Of a DNA stretch of 64,000 nucleotides, positions 23,508 to 35,216 are shown piece after piece. The DNA is from Jaminaea rosea (taxonomy: Eukaryota; Basidiomycota; Exobasidiomycetes; Microstromatales): contig NW_020289978.1 in assembly GCF_003144245.1 (NCBI RefSeq), positions 868,001-932,000 of the forward strand. Direction: 5' to 3'. The notes beneath the pieces were generated by a model that ran no database searches, was not told the DNA's origin, and was given only the letters and a program-made list of their open reading frames with translations. Within the stretch, counting starts at the first letter, position 1. Every line of letters starts with the position of its first letter. The translations under genes were made by a program, and so were the position numbers.

Positions 23508-24657
23508 GATGGAGGCGTAGACGTGTGGTGCGACTTACGGCCGCGACGCTAGAATGTTACCGCGATCCTGAAGAAGGAAAAGGTCTTCTAGGTGACGAGA
23601 GTTGGAAGAGTGGAAGAGTGTGGAGAGCCCAATGGCACAGAGGGGGCAGCGAGATGGTGGCAACAATGGCGATGGTGATGAAAGAGAAAAGAAGAGAGTA
23701 GTGAACGTTGTTTGCGCACGAGGCCGCTGCCACTTTAGCTGCGCTGGGGAGCGAGGGGGCTGAAGGTTCACAAGCAAGGTTGACCAATGCCACCGAGACG
23801 ACCAACTGACACCGGGTCCAGGAGCGGGGGCGAATCCTGGCCTTGCTCAACTCATGGCGGCGGACACAGGCCGCCGATGCCTCTGTGCACTTTTGGCTCC
23901 GGCTGGTCGCAGGCCGCGCCGCGTCTATCGTGCTCAACTCTCGCCCGCCGCCTCTTCTCTTTTCCGCCAAGTCAGCGCTCGGTCGGCCCACAGCCAACGG
24001 GGGCTGTGCGCTTAGTGAGAGAGAGAGCGGCAAGGAGCTGGGCACGCAACCCAAAAAGCAGGCGACGCCTCCTCTCCCTTGACCATGGATTGACGTCGGA
24101 GGCGACTAGCACTTGCTGTTGTCCATTCATTGAATGCTACCACCCGATCCCGCTTGATTAATTCGTTTGAAAAACCTCCTACGCTGCTCCCGAGAAGCGA
24201 TCTGCTTGCCTTTGCTGTCAGGCTGGCATCAACGAGCGATTAAAGAGCCGTTCGTGAGCGCGACCAACCGCCACCCTGTTCTCTCGCTTCAACTCTGAGC
24301 CCGATGTTTCTCCTCCTTCATGCCTCACCCTGATCCCGAATGCGGGAGATGGATCTCCGCTCGACGTGGGAGCGAGAACAACACTCGTGTCCCGGACGCA
24401 CGGTTAACGAAAGCACTCTGCACCCCGCCTGGCTGAACAGCAACAACAACAACGTGATGCTCACGAAGATGATCAAAGAACGGATGGATTATCATTGAAA
24501 TGACTGACAGCTCGCACAGAGCGGCGGCAGCGGAATCAAGTGAAAGATGAGCGAGCCTGAGCTCGTCAACGAGCGAGAAGAGTCCACGATTAGAGAGCCT
24601 TTGAATACAGAAAGAAATGCCCAGCTACCCTGATCCCATCGCCTGTTTTGACTTCCA
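23508..24657. other. 1.15 kb intergenic region
   Basis: This region lies between the mannosyltransferase start and the RhoGAP stop. It must contain the mannosyltransferase promoter and the RhoGAP 3' end. Open frames here are unconserved and rich in Ser and Arg. No RNA gene or repeat of note is seen. Confidence 0.35.
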
Positions 24658-27600
24658 CTACTCGCTGCCAAAGACAGCCTCGGCATTCTCGCACAACCAC
24701 TCAACCGTGATACTCTTCTGGCCCATGTCCGCAAATTCCCTCGACGGGTCTCTGCTGCGCATCAGCGTAGGCCCAAAGACGACGCCAAGATTACGGGCCG
24801 TCATGCGATTCTCAGCCTGACGATCGCCAATGCGCTTGAGATGGAGACAGAGGACCTTGAGCGTGTCGTGGTGAGGAGCCGGAAGTTGACGAATGAGATG
24901 AAGCATGCGCTCCTTCTTGCTCGAGGAGGGAGTGGTAGCCACCGAGCCATCCTCCCCGTCAGCACGGCCGACCATTGACGAGCTCAAACCGGCATCCCCA
25001 TCGGCGTGCTGCTGTGCGCTGCTACTACTCGTCTCCGCAGCCTCAATGAATGCTTCGTGCAGCTCGTACGTGAGAAGCGGTTCGGGCAGCTCTCTGAAGT
25101 AATTCTTGAGTACGGAAGTAACGGCCGACACATCATTGAATCGATCGCAGTCGTCGAGGTCGAAGCGTTGTCCACGCTCGAACAATTGCGTGATGATCTT
25201 GAGCTGTGACGAACCTCCAGACTTGCGATAGATCCCTTCGAAGTCCATGCCGTTTACCTCGACTGCTTGAATGCACTTGAGAACGATCACAGGGACCAAT
25301 GGCGAAGAGAGATCTGGCCGCCCTTCTGATGCGACTTGGTCAATGAGGGAGCGCCCGAAGATCGTTGGGGCTAGCTCGCCGCCTCCAATGACGCTGCCTT
25401 GACCGTTCATGCTGCCCCCATCGGCGGCGACGATTCCCAGACCCATGCTCGGCCCTCCAGATCCAGTGCCCGCACCAAGGTAAGGCTGATGGCAGGACAG
25501 GGATAGGCTGTTCAAGCATTTGCTGTGGCAGACTTGACCGCAGAGGGCGCATCGTACTTCGCTCTGTCCCCACATATTCTTCTGACAGGCAAAGCAGCGC
25601 GTTGGGCGGAGGACGTTGAAGGGCTGGAACAAGTGCTCGCGTACAACGACCTCATTCGCTACCAGAGCGTTGCCGTTGGAGCCCCCGCCAGAGCCAGAGC
25701 CGCCGGTGATGGATGCACCGGCCATCGAGGAGCCACCGTTCATAGACGAACCACCACCTGCGACACTGCCTAGCGGGACTGCTGACGACTTGGGCGGAAC
25801 AGGCGGAGAGTGGACGCCAGGGAGGGCTGATGCAATTCCTTGTCCCGCGCTCTTGGCTCCCGCCTTCATCCACTTGAACTTCTTGGCTGCAGCAGAGGAC
25901 GTAGCATTCATCGCTGCCGCTGCCGCAGCCGCTGCTTCTGCTCGAGCCATTGCGGCCTGGTGAGGCGGGAATGCCAGTCCGCCCCGTGCCGCGCCTGATG
26001 CTGAGGTCGTGGACGTTTGGTCTGAGTCGATGCCGAGGGAAGAGGAGCCACCCCCACCTGCTGCGTTGCGATCTTGGAAGCCAGGTAGGTCTCTGGCTGA
26101 CGAGATTGAAGAAGAGGTGTGGTGGTGGTTGCTGAGGGAGGATGTCTGAGAGGACTGCTTGCTGCGCCCACCGAACCAGGATCCCTTGGTACTGCTCGGC
26201 GCTGCGGCTGTCGATACGCCTGAAGAGGACGAAAGGTGCCCTGGGCTGGGCAGGGCCAGATTGCTGCCGGGCCGAGCTGGCGATGACTTGCTCGCTTCTC
26301 TTGCACTCTGCGCCGCCATTTCAGCAGCGGTCAACGACTCGACGCGATTCTGAAGCTTGGAGAGGAGCAGATTGAGCTCCTCATTTCGCGTATTGAGCGC
26401 CTCTGTCTCTTCGAGGTAGACGTCGCGCGACTGACGGAGGTCCTCAATCTCCAGTAGCAGCTCGTCCCTCTGATTCGTCAGGTCGTTGATCTCCTTTCGA
26501 TACTTGGCCTTGACACCGTCCAAGCGAACGCTCAAGCGTGACTGCAGAGTCTTCTTCGACGACTCGTCGCCCGCACCGCTCCCCTCACCACGGCTAGTGG
26601 GCTCTGTTGACTTGGAGGGAGGCAGCGGCGCACGTCCGTCTTGCATCGCAATCAGCTCAGCCACCTCAGCTACTGTCATATCCCTCTCCACGGTCAGCTT
26701 GGCGAGATCCCTTGTCATGTCCTCGAGAGAAGTTTTGACGTCCTTTGACCTGTTCGCCATCCTCTCCTGCCTCTGCTCCTGCTTCGCCACACTGGTCAGC
26801 TTGCTAGCCTGCTCCGACAACTGCTGCTTGAGCTGAAGCATCTGCAGTTCTGCATCCTCGCGAGCGTGGACCTGCTGTTCGAACTCAGTCTTGGCGTGGC
26901 TGAACCCCTGCGCCGCCTGTTGGCTTGCACGCTTCATGCGCTGATACTTGTGCTGGAGCGTCTTCATCTGCGCTTTGGTGTCCTCGAGCTCCTGTAGGAT
27001 CGATTCGATGAAGGACGTGTCCATGCTTACCCGGCCGTCGTCTGACGCTTTCAGCGATTCGCGGACGCGGGCTCGCAGAGTGGTAATCGAGGAGCTCGCG
27101 GGGACCGCAGAGCCGTCTCTGCTAGATGACACGGATGCTCGCCCGGTGGACTCTGCTAAGTCGCGCTCACGAGACGAAGGCGAGGGTGAGCCGGGCCCAT
27201 CTACATCAGCGTTGTGTTGATCCCCGCCAATCATCGGGCTCGAAAGCTGGATGCCGTCCGAGCTGTCGAATTGCCCGAACGTGTCCATCAAGTTCATCAG
27301 GTCAGGATCATAGAAGGAGAAAGAGCCAGCGAGAGGCGCATCGGTCGTCCCAGGCGGTGTTGGCTGCAGATGCTGTGACTTCGAAGTGGTCGCAATGGGC
27401 ATAGGTTGTAAGAAGTCGGCCTTTGCGATCATCCCCGGCCCTCCGACATCAAGGTGCGAGCCGGGGTCTTTGAATGAGAGCTTTGACGCTCGTTTGACCT
27501 GAACTGCGCTCAAGCCTGCAGGCTCCGTATCAGACTCGGCGTCTGAGGCCGCAGCATGTGTAGATGAGCTCCCCTCATTGCCTCGCTTCGTTGGGGTTGC

Positions 27601-29181
27601 GTCGACTTTAGCGGGTTCAGCCACGCTGGTCCTGGTGGGAGTATCTTGCGCTTCTTTTGCTTCATCGGTAGGTCCAATGCCAAGCCCGACTGGCAAGGCA
27701 CTCTTCGACGATGTGGGCGCCGGGCTTGACTTTGCAGCTGCTGCCTCTCGTGAGTGTGAGTCGGTAGACGCTGATCCTTTCACTTGCTCGTCAACAGAAG
27801 CTCTACCGCCTCTGCAGCTGAACGAGTCGGCGGTAGCCTCCAAGTGACTCGACTCGCTGGTCGGTGGTCTCGGCAAGGGCGACGGTGCCATACGGCTGAT
27901 GTTGGAATTGGAATCTGCCGTCCTTGGCCGCGGATGAGTCCCGCTTCGCAGCTCACGCAACGTAGGCTGCCCGCTCGGCCTGCCGATGGACGGGGATGGT
28001 GTATGATGCGATTGTTGGCTGAAAGACTGGGTCAAGGCCGGGGAAGCAGAGTCCTTGGGGTTGGGCGGAGGTGGAGTGGGGCTAGGACTGCTTGGCGGTG
28101 GATTCTCGGAGACGTTGCTTCGTCCTGAGTCGGCCAGTGGTGTGGGAGGCGCTGAGCTTTCGAAGGAGGACATCGTCGGTGTTGAGTCAGGCAGCCCTAC
28201 CGATGCCTTACGAGGCGAAGGTGTCGGTGGTGCCAGTACTGCAGGCGAGCTCTCGGGCTGAGGACTGCGGATGCTGCTACTACTCGTCTCGCCGTTCTGT
28301 GCTGCGGAGCTTCCGTCTCGAACAGCGCTGCTGTCCTTCTTTCTTCTTGAGGTCCCATCCTTGTTCCTCGTCCTCCGTTTGTTGTCCGCATGCCTCCTAC
28401 TGCGAGCAACTCTCTCATTGTGACAAGGCATGCAGTAGATACCTTGACTCGTCTTTGCAAACACGAGCTCTTCGATCCGGCTATTGCAGGACCGACAGGT
28501 GAAGCAAGAGGCGTGGTACGACTCCTCGCCGGTCATGATTGCCTCCTCGAGAATGGGCAGTCCGCAGATTTGACACGAGTAGTTGCATCGCCCGCATATA
28601 GGGTGGCCATCCGATAGCAACAGGATGTCGTCGCGATCCGTGCTGACCTTCTCGTGGCATTTGGCGCAGCGAAAGCACTCGAGATGCCAGAGGGATGTCG
28701 CGAAGTGGACGACGCCTGCGTCTGCCGAGTCTTCGTTGATGGCTAGGCCGCATCCTCCGCAGTTGACGTCGGTGAAATCTTCTGTGGTGAGAGTGTCCTC
28801 GAGACTCGTTGCCGAAGCGGCGGCGGGGACTGCATGCTGCTGGTGTTGATGGGTATCATTGGACGAGCCCGCTCGCGGCCCGGCTTCACTGGCATTGACT
28901 GCTTGCCAGGAGGACCGCGAGAGGGAGCTCGTCGAGCTTGAGGCTTGAGGCTGCGTGTGTGGGCCAAGGCCGGCAGTCAACTCTGAGTCGTGGCTGTTGC
29001 CGTGCTGCTGTTGGTGATGATCGGGAAAACGTGGGCTCGACGTGGAGCGCATCTGGCCGTGCTGTGATGGTGAGGGCGAAGCTGCCGCTGCTACAGCCGC
29101 CATGCTGGGCACAGCTACGACAGACGGTGAAGAGGTAAAGATTGACGAGGTCGCTGATCGCGAGGCAGCGTCAAGATCCAC
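24658..29181 (-). CDS. Rho GTPase-activating protein with two LIM domains and a C1 domain
   Basis: This is a single uninterrupted frame of 1507 residues starting at MDLDAASRSA. Two LIM zinc domains lie near 140-250 (CGGCGLAINED with WHLECFRCAKC; then CQICGLPILEEA with YHASCFTCRSC). A long Ser/Pro-rich disordered stretch follows. A coiled coil spans about 727-947 (TKAQMKTLQHKYQRMKRA, then TNQRDELLLEIEDLRQ). A C1 zinc domain lies near 1180-1230 (HLFQPFNVLRPTRCFACQKN). The RhoGAP domain, about 1277-1497, has the arginine-finger motif GIYRKSGG and NRMTARNLGVVFGPTL. The architecture matches the Rga1/Rga2 and fission-yeast Rga3-type regulators of Cdc42/Rho in polarity and septation. Short in-frame introns could hide in the low-complexity part, as no stop forces a junction. 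A gene-specific name is withheld because Rga paralogues differ in these modules. Confidence 0.9.
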   Translation of the reverse strand: MDLDAASRSATSSIFTSSPSVVAVPSMAAVAAAASPSPSQHGQMRSTSSPRFPDHHQQQHGNSHDSELTAGLGPHTQPQASSSTSSLSRSSWQAVNASEAGPRAGSSNDTHQHQQHAVPAAASATSLEDTLTTEDFTDVNCGGCGLAINEDSADAGVVHFATSLWHLECFRCAKCHEKVSTDRDDILLLSDGHPICGRCNYSCQICGLPILEEAIMTGEESYHASCFTCRSCNSRIEELVFAKTSQGIYCMPCHNERVARSRRHADNKRRTRNKDGTSRRKKDSSAVRDGSSAAQNGETSSSSIRSPQPESSPAVLAPPTPSPRKASVGLPDSTPTMSSFESSAPPTPLADSGRSNVSENPPPSSPSPTPPPPNPKDSASPALTQSFSQQSHHTPSPSIGRPSGQPTLRELRSGTHPRPRTADSNSNISRMAPSPLPRPPTSESSHLEATADSFSCRGGRASVDEQVKGSASTDSHSREAAAAKSSPAPTSSKSALPVGLGIGPTDEAKEAQDTPTRTSVAEPAKVDATPTKRGNEGSSSTHAAASDAESDTEPAGLSAVQVKRASKLSFKDPGSHLDVGGPGMIAKADFLQPMPIATTSKSQHLQPTPPGTTDAPLAGSFSFYDPDLMNLMDTFGQFDSSDGIQLSSPMIGGDQHNADVDGPGSPSPSSRERDLAESTGRASVSSSRDGSAVPASSSITTLRARVRESLKASDDGRVSMDTSFIESILQELEDTKAQMKTLQHKYQRMKRASQQAAQGFSHAKTEFEQQVHAREDAELQMLQLKQQLSEQASKLTSVAKQEQRQERMANRSKDVKTSLEDMTRDLAKLTVERDMTVAEVAELIAMQDGRAPLPPSKSTEPTSRGEGSGAGDESSKKTLQSRLSVRLDGVKAKYRKEINDLTNQRDELLLEIEDLRQSRDVYLEETEALNTRNEELNLLLSKLQNRVESLTAAEMAAQSAREASKSSPARPGSNLALPSPGHLSSSSGVSTAAAPSSTKGSWFGGRSKQSSQTSSLSNHHHTSSSISSARDLPGFQDRNAAGGGGSSSLGIDSDQTSTTSASGAARGGLAFPPHQAAMARAEAAAAAAAAMNATSSAAAKKFKWMKAGAKSAGQGIASALPGVHSPPVPPKSSAVPLGSVAGGGSSMNGGSSMAGASITGGSGSGGGSNGNALVANEVVVREHLFQPFNVLRPTRCFACQKNMWGQSEVRCALCGQVCHSKCLNSLSLSCHQPYLGAGTGSGGPSMGLGIVAADGGSMNGQGSVIGGGELAPTIFGRSLIDQVASEGRPDLSSPLVPVIVLKCIQAVEVNGMDFEGIYRKSGGSSQLKIITQLFERGQRFDLDDCDRFNDVSAVTSVLKNYFRELPEPLLTYELHEAFIEAAETSSSSAQQHADGDAGLSSSMVGRADGEDGSVATTPSSSKKERMLHLIRQLPAPHHDTLKVLCLHLKRIGDRQAENRMTARNLGVVFGPTLMRSRDPSREFADMGQKSITVEWLCENAEAVFGSE

Positions 29182-30452
29182 CGATCACGCTGCGTTGAGC
29201 GAGATGGCCAATGATGATGACGAGTGGGTATGTCGCGCGAGGGCGAGGGGTAGCGGTATCAAATTGGCCGAGCGGGTCGGACGTTGTCCTCCTTGATGAT
29301 GAAGGCGAAGAAGAGAAAGGGCGACAGCGACGACAGCAGCGGCAGCTGCGCTCGGATCTCTTTCTTGGCTGGCCGGCAGCGGCGTTGAAGGGTAAGGGAA
29401 AGATGAAGGAGAGGAGGTGAGCCGAGGCTGCGCGGGGCTGCTGCTCAGTCGTCGGTGGTGGTGATGATCGTCGGGGATCGTGAGATCGTGGGATCGACAG
29501 CTGCACTACGAATAGAAAAAAGAGAGGAGGCGCGAAGCGATGCTCCGTTACGCTAGACTAGCGGGATAGCTGATCTGCCGGCGAGGAGCAAGCACTAGTC
29601 TGGCAGCGGCAATGTCGACTTTGGGTGCAAGGTGATGCTGACACGGATCCCGAGAGCAAGCAAAGGAGAGGGGGCGAGGGCGGATATGTGCGAGCGTGTT
29701 GTGTCGTGTTTGGTGGGAGGAATATCGGTAGGGTAGAGATGAAGGCAAGCAAGAAGAGAGGGCAATGACGGACCAAAGGCAATCAATCAAGCGTCTCCTC
29801 CTCGCCTTGCTCCCCGTGCCGCTCGACTCGACTTCGCCGCCTTCGCCTTCGCCTTCGCAAGTCCCGCGACAGCTGTGTTGCTGCGCAGCTGCTGCTCATG
29901 TGGGGCGCTTGCCAAGGCGAGTAAGTCGTCACTTCTCTCTCCTTGCTCTGGCCCGCCGCGCCGCGCCATTTAGCCGGGGTCAGGGTCGACGCCCACCAGA
30001 AACCAACACACAGAGAGGGAGCGCAGGGCAGCGCAGCGCGATTTAGGACTCGCGACGATGGACCAGGGCGGGCCGATACACCGATGCTACGCTCACCTCG
30101 TTCAATTGACAATCAATGTGATGATGACGAACAAGTTGTATGATGAGTGAGTGAGTGAGTGAGTGAGGGAGGAAAAGCAGGAGAGAGAAGGGGTGTTGGC
30201 TAAGGTAGCGACGCAATGTATCGATGAATGGAGCGATGACAAGGAAAAAGAGGGCGCGAGCTTGGGCGGGCGAGATAGCGCGACGATGACGATGTGTAAA
30301 GGCAGTCGCATCGGATGTACTCGTACAAAGAGAGACAAGAGGCGTCGAATGGTATCGTGACCGAGCTACACATCGTACGGATGAGCAGCTTACTCCAATA
30401 AAGCTCCCTTGTGCGCGCTTGCGTCTGCAATGTAGTATCTTTTCTTCCTCCT
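29182..30452. other. 1.27 kb region between PSP1 and RhoGAP genes
   Basis: No gene is supported. The right part should be the PSP1 3' end, and the left part the long leader and promoter of the RhoGAP gene. Pyrimidine- and purine-rich runs and a GAGT microsatellite are present. Confidence 0.35.
30144..30167. repeat. GAGT tetranucleotide microsatellite
   Basis: Six perfect or near-perfect tandem copies of GAGT (TGAG) are seen in the spacer downstream of the PSP1 gene. Confidence 0.75.
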
Positions 30453-33400
30453 CTACCGAACACGCCCTGCCGACGAGCCCGCAGTACCTTCGAGCGGTAC
30501 ACCCCAGTCTGGCACCTGTCTCGGCTGGCCACCGCCACCGTCCATCCCCATCCCAGTCTGATAAGATTGTTGCTGCATCATCCCCATGCCCTGTCCTGGC
30601 ATCTGAGGGCCCCCTCCCAGATTCAACCAATCCCTCTGATCCCTCCGATTGCCCACGTCAAACATCCAGACCCTCAGCTTCCAAATCTTGAACAGGTCCG
30701 CCACCAGCGCTCTAAAGTCCACCCTGCTCGCCGCCGTGTAGTAGAAGGTCAGCTTGCGACGATCCCACTGCAGCTCGGCGGCGAGAACGCGCATGGGGAG
30801 GTTGCGGGCTGAGACTTTGGCAATACACATGGCCAGCGCTCTTTCTTCGTCAGCGGCTTTGGAGGCGAGTAGAGAGGTGTCGCTCGGAGAGGCCTTGGAG
30901 TAGAGGCGCTTAGGGTTGATGGAACGTGCGGCGATGGCTGCACGACTGCCCAGAGACGAAGCGGCGGATGGCGCAGGGCCGTTGGTGAGGTTGGTACCAG
31001 CGGATGCGGCTCCTGGTAGTCCTGGCGTGCTTGGTCCACCACTGCTAGGCGCGCTCGCACCAGCCGCTTCATTGGCTTGCACCGCAATGAAATTCCTCAC
31101 AGACTCCACTGTGAGCGCATCGTTGAGCACGCGTCCCACGTCCTTACCCCTGTCCGCCTCCACGATTACCAGGTCGTCCCTGCGGATCACCTCCCCATCA
31201 GCGCGCATCGCCTCCAGAGGCTTGAAAAATAGGTCTGTCCTCCCCTGCTTGAAGCCGACAATGTATAGACGGGTATCGAGTGGCAGATTGGACAGGGGCA
31301 CGCCCCTTCCGAGGTCCTGTAAGGTGGAGGGGCCCGCGTTGCTTGAGCCTGGAGGAGGGGCAAAGCCTGGCGTACCCGGTGCTGCAGCTCCGCCGCCTGC
31401 CGAGGGGGCGAGGGTGGCAAGAGAGTGAAGAGCCCATTCATTGAGCATGCCAGATGGCGGTGGTGGGGCCATGCTAAGCTGCGGCGGCTGCTGCCCTCCA
31501 TAAGGGTGAGGCTGCGCGACGTGATGCGACTGTTGCTGGTGGTTGATATGTGGGAAAGGGGACGTTGGCTGGGGGTAGGCACCGAAGGGAATGCTCTGCT
31601 GCTGGTGGTGGTGGTGGTGGTGCTGCTGATTCGCCCAAGCACTTCCCGGTCCGCCTCCTCCTACCGCGAAAGCCTTTGCATTTGGCGAAAGACCGAATCC
31701 ATTTCCACTCCCGACTGAAGCAACCGAAGCGCTGTCAGCGCGATGACGCTGAATGTCTCTGGGTATACTCCCCATCCCGCTGCTCGTCGGCGACGAGGCT
31801 CGAGGCCCAACTGATGCGGATCGACTCTTGCTAGGCGGATAATGAGCACGATGCCCCTCATCAGCACCATCACGTCGCCACCTACCACCGTTGGCCTCGT
31901 CAGAGATGACCGAAGCCCAGTCGGGAGGCGAGCCGTACTGCTGACCGAAGAGGGGAGGCATCGACGAAGCATGAACCCCAGTAGCAGCTGCTTGAGAGGA
32001 TGGGACGCGCATGCCGATGCCAATGCCGGCACCACCTGCAGTCGCGCCTCGCGCGGCTCGAGCATCAAACTCTTGCTGTTCTGCCGAGATCTTGTCAAGC
32101 TCAGCGTTCAGCTGGCCAAGGTCGGTCGTGAGGTCGTCCTCTGAGAAACCCTGATTCCCAGCACGGTCTGGTGCGCGCGGCGTCTCTGACTCCAGATATG
32201 CTAGACCTCCGCGATCCAGAGAGGCGCTTCTAGTAGGTCCACTAGACTCGGCGACAGGCTCGAAGCCCACCGCACGTCGGCTGGCCGCAGGGCCGTACCC
32301 CATGGCGCCGGCCCCAAGGGCCGAGTCTGCTGGTGTGCTGAATGAGTGCCTGCGCGATTCGCTGCCAAAAAAGGAAGGACCATGCCTGTCCTGGTACGTA
32401 GCAGGATGGTCTCCGTATCCTGCCAGAGCAGACCTTCGCTCTACAGGGCTCTGACGCGCTGTCTCCCCTCCTCCATCCTCCCAGGAGTGACCAACTCCGC
32501 CACCACCAGCGCCCCCACTGCTGCTGAGCTCCCTATGCTGCCGGACAGGGGATGGCCAGTCTGCAAAAGCAGGACGACGTACTCCGTCACCGACGCGCGG
32601 GCTGATCTGCGGCTGGTACTGGTGCTGCGCTAGAGCGTGGTCGTGAGGGTCGCCGTAGGCTGCCGCGCTGGATGAAGAGCGCTGACGCAAGCGAGCGGGA
32701 TGATAGCTCTGCTGGTTCTGCTCTCCAATGCCGAGCGACGAGATGGCGTGGTGTTCGATACCCTCCGGCATGGTCTCGAGAACACGAGGCGACGATGTGT
32801 AGTCTCTAGCGTCACTCCGCGATGGGCTCGGCCCGCGGCGATTCTGTTGCGATGCTGAGCGACCCGACGAGCCGTCCGTTGACTGTCGGGTGATCGGGTC
32901 TGGGGCATTGAGTGCCCAGGGGACGAAGCCCAGATTGGGGCTGGCAGCCATACCGCGTAAAGAGCCGTTACTACTGGTAGCGTTGCTGCTCTGTGACCGC
33001 AGAAGGGCTGGAGCCAAATGGCCTCTGCGGACGTCGGGAGGCCAGAACTTGTGGGAGGAGTCTGAAGCTGGGCTGTCGACTGAACCAGGGAAGCCGCTGA
33101 CTGACTTGGAGTCTGCGTCTACCGAGTGGGGTGAGGTCCCAAAGGCTGGGATGCCGTTGCTGTTGCCGTTCGTACTACCTTCTTGATGCCAAGCTGAGCC
33201 ACGAGAAAGGGATCGATCGCGGTTGCTCCTCTGCGAGCTGGAGAGGACGACTGGGTCTGAAGCTTCTACTAGATTGGATGTACGTCGATACCAGCTCTGG
33301 CTGTGCTCGCCGCCGACTGCCCAAGGCGAGTGAGCGTCGCTGTGACCGCTCGAGAAGGGGCTACCAGCTGAGTGCTGGTTAGATGAAGGAGAGTAGCCGC

Positions 33401-33930
33401 CTCCAATGGGAATGCTACCTGGCACTGATTGCTGCTGGTTGATCGCCTTGTTCGACAGGTGGCGGGAGAGGGACGTCGGTCTAGGCGACGCTTGCCAGGC
33501 TGCAGATGGCGATGGTGGCGCGACAGCTCGATGAGTCTCTTTGCGTGCCTGATGGCTGTCGGATTCGTCTCCTCCGTGCTTAAGAAAGTCTAGTGAGATG
33601 GAGAGGGACTGCTGGTGTGCAGACGACGAGGGTACTTGAGAAGCATCTGGCTTTTGAGCTCTAGTGGAGCTGGATGGTGGGCCCAAGTCTTCGAGATCAG
33701 ACTGCGCGGCGAGAAAGGATGGCGAGGGTGAGCTGATCGATTGGTCGCAAAGCAGAGAGTGGATGTAGTATGCTCACCTGGCTCCAGGTATACGTGGATG
33801 CAACGCCCTGTTAACGATTTCGGCAGCGACGAGCCGTACAGGTCAGCGGGGTCATGCGCACAACGATGGACTGAGAGCAACGACGTCGCCCTTCAGCTCG
33901 CTCGCTCGCTCACTCACTCACCTTGAGCAT
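30453..33930 (-). CDS. PSP1: PSP1 C-terminal-domain protein
   Basis: Three exons, 33930-33922, 33807-33778 and 33701-30453, give 1095 residues. The first coding exon is only ATG-CTC-AAG. The second is 30 bases with a GTTAACAG acceptor and GTGAGC donor. All joins are phase 0 and the start reads MLKGVASTYTWSQSDLEDLG. Upstream of this ATG the frame stays open to a stop but has no earlier Met. About 825 residues of Ser/Gln/His-rich disordered sequence follow (an HHHHHH run lies in the last third). The conserved PSP1 superfamily domain is at about 827-1030: RLYIVGFKQGRTDLFF, RDDLVIVEADRGKDVGRVL and LTFYYTAASRVDFRALV. Yeast Psp1 is a P-body-associated protein found as a suppressor of DNA polymerase alpha mutants. 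The bacterial relative is YaaT/RicT. The biochemical role is unknown. Confidence 0.85.
33778..33807 (-). other. 30-base in-frame microexon of PSP1
   Basis: This segment is flanked on the minus strand by an AACAG acceptor and a GTGAGC donor, and encodes GVASTYTWSQ. Its length is a multiple of three and both neighbouring joins are phase 0, so it can be included or skipped without changing the frame. Without it, the flanking exons would still join as MLK-SDLEDLG. Confidence 0.6.
33897..33921. repeat. GTGA/GCGA tetranucleotide repeat at the first PSP1 donor site
   Basis: On the minus strand the intron begins with three GTGA units followed by four GCGA-like units. The donor is thus the first of several overlapping GTGAGT sites. 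Use of later copies would add four bases each time and shift the frame. Confidence 0.6.
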
Positions 33931-35216
33931 TCGCGGCTGCCGGATCACCCTCCTTGCAAGCAGCAGGAGAGGCAGATGAGACTTGACGGGGCAAGAAGCT
34001 GGTTGTGGAGAGCGGCGAGGATCGAAGCTCGAGACGAGCAAGGTAGTTGAGGCAGAGAGACTTAAGAGCTGCGTCGAGATGGAGGCTTGGCTTGCCTGAA
34101 AGGGTCGATTGGCGTGGGTTTTGTCGTTCCTGACTAGCTACTTGGCGGATGATGAGTGGTGAGGATCGAATAATGAGCCGTCCCGGTGCTCCGCCCGCGA
34201 GACCTCGTGACGTCAATGGCGAACGGCGAGGTGGGCCGTCCTCTGGAACTCGAGAGCGTGTGTCTATGATTTGATGGAAGGACAGTGGCGGTACAGTGGT
34301 CGCGGGCCGGACGGTCCGAGTCGTCGAGATGAGGTGGTGGTGATTGTGGTGGGGAGGATGCTAGGCAGAGTCGTGTGTCGTCGGCGACCTTTAGATCCAG
34401 GACGAGATGCAAGTGAGCGAGGGTGAGTCTGGACCCGGGCGCCGAAGCGCCATGAGGCGTCGTCTCGTCGATCGTCTGTCGTCTGAGCGGGCGGCAGCAG
34501 CGGCGGTGGCCACTCGAAGGAGAGCAACAGAGGGCAAGAGAGGGCAGTTCTATCTTCTGGCTCAGCAGCTGCGAGGCACTGCGCCACTCTACCCCACATT
34601 AGGCTTCGCGAGAGGTCAGCGCGGGCGGGCGATTCTGAGCGTGGAGAGCAAGCGGGACCCGCCCCCATCTGTGGTCTCGTTTCGTAGGCGACTGTCGCAG
34701 ATAGGGGAGAAGCAAGCAAGACCACGCTCTAGCTCCTCCCTGGGAGCACACGAGCGGCAGCGCCAGTCCCTCTTTGTGGGCCTGTCGACATGCTGTGCAT
34801 ATGTCTGAGCGTGGCCACTGCGCTCAGACTAAAGGCACAGAGGGGCCGAGATGAGCAGGGTCGAGCGCGCTGCGTGATGAATGATCGTCATTTCGTGGGA
34901 GAGATCGATCCAAAACGGGTGTCAGTCTGAGAAAGTTGATCACTTGGAGTGGAGATCTGAGTCTTATTTGGCAATGGGTTAGAGACCGATGGCGGTGTAC
35001 GGGTAAGATTCGACTGGGCAAGGGGAGGTCGGTCCTGCAATTGATTTCTCACGATGGAGCATCCAGCTCCGCGGGTGGGACAACAAATGCCGCGGTTCGC
35101 CATCTACTCTTGCGCTTGCCATGCCATGCTATGCTACGCCATGCTGCTACGCAATCACGGCTCCTTTTCATCTTCCCCTTCCTCCTCGCTGGCCGCCTTC
35201 ATCCGGCTAGCCCCCT
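33931..35216. other. 1.29 kb region upstream of PSP1
   Basis: No gene is supported between the PSP1 start and the protease stop. It holds the PSP1 promoter and leader and the protease 3' end. One palindromic TGACGTCA site is present. Open frames on both strands lack conservation. Confidence 0.35.
34208..34215. promoter_or_regulatory. TGACGTCA (CRE/ATF-type) site upstream of PSP1
   Basis: A perfect 8-base CRE palindrome lies 278 bases upstream of the PSP1 ATG. It is the classic bZIP (ATF/CREB, Atf1/Sko1) site. A role here is inferred from position only. Confidence 0.35.

Noticed and set aside
23557-24054. A 165-codon minus-strand frame upstream of the KTR gene
   Set aside because: It has a hydrophobic stretch but no conservation I recognise, and it lies where the promoter and leader of the mannosyltransferase should be.
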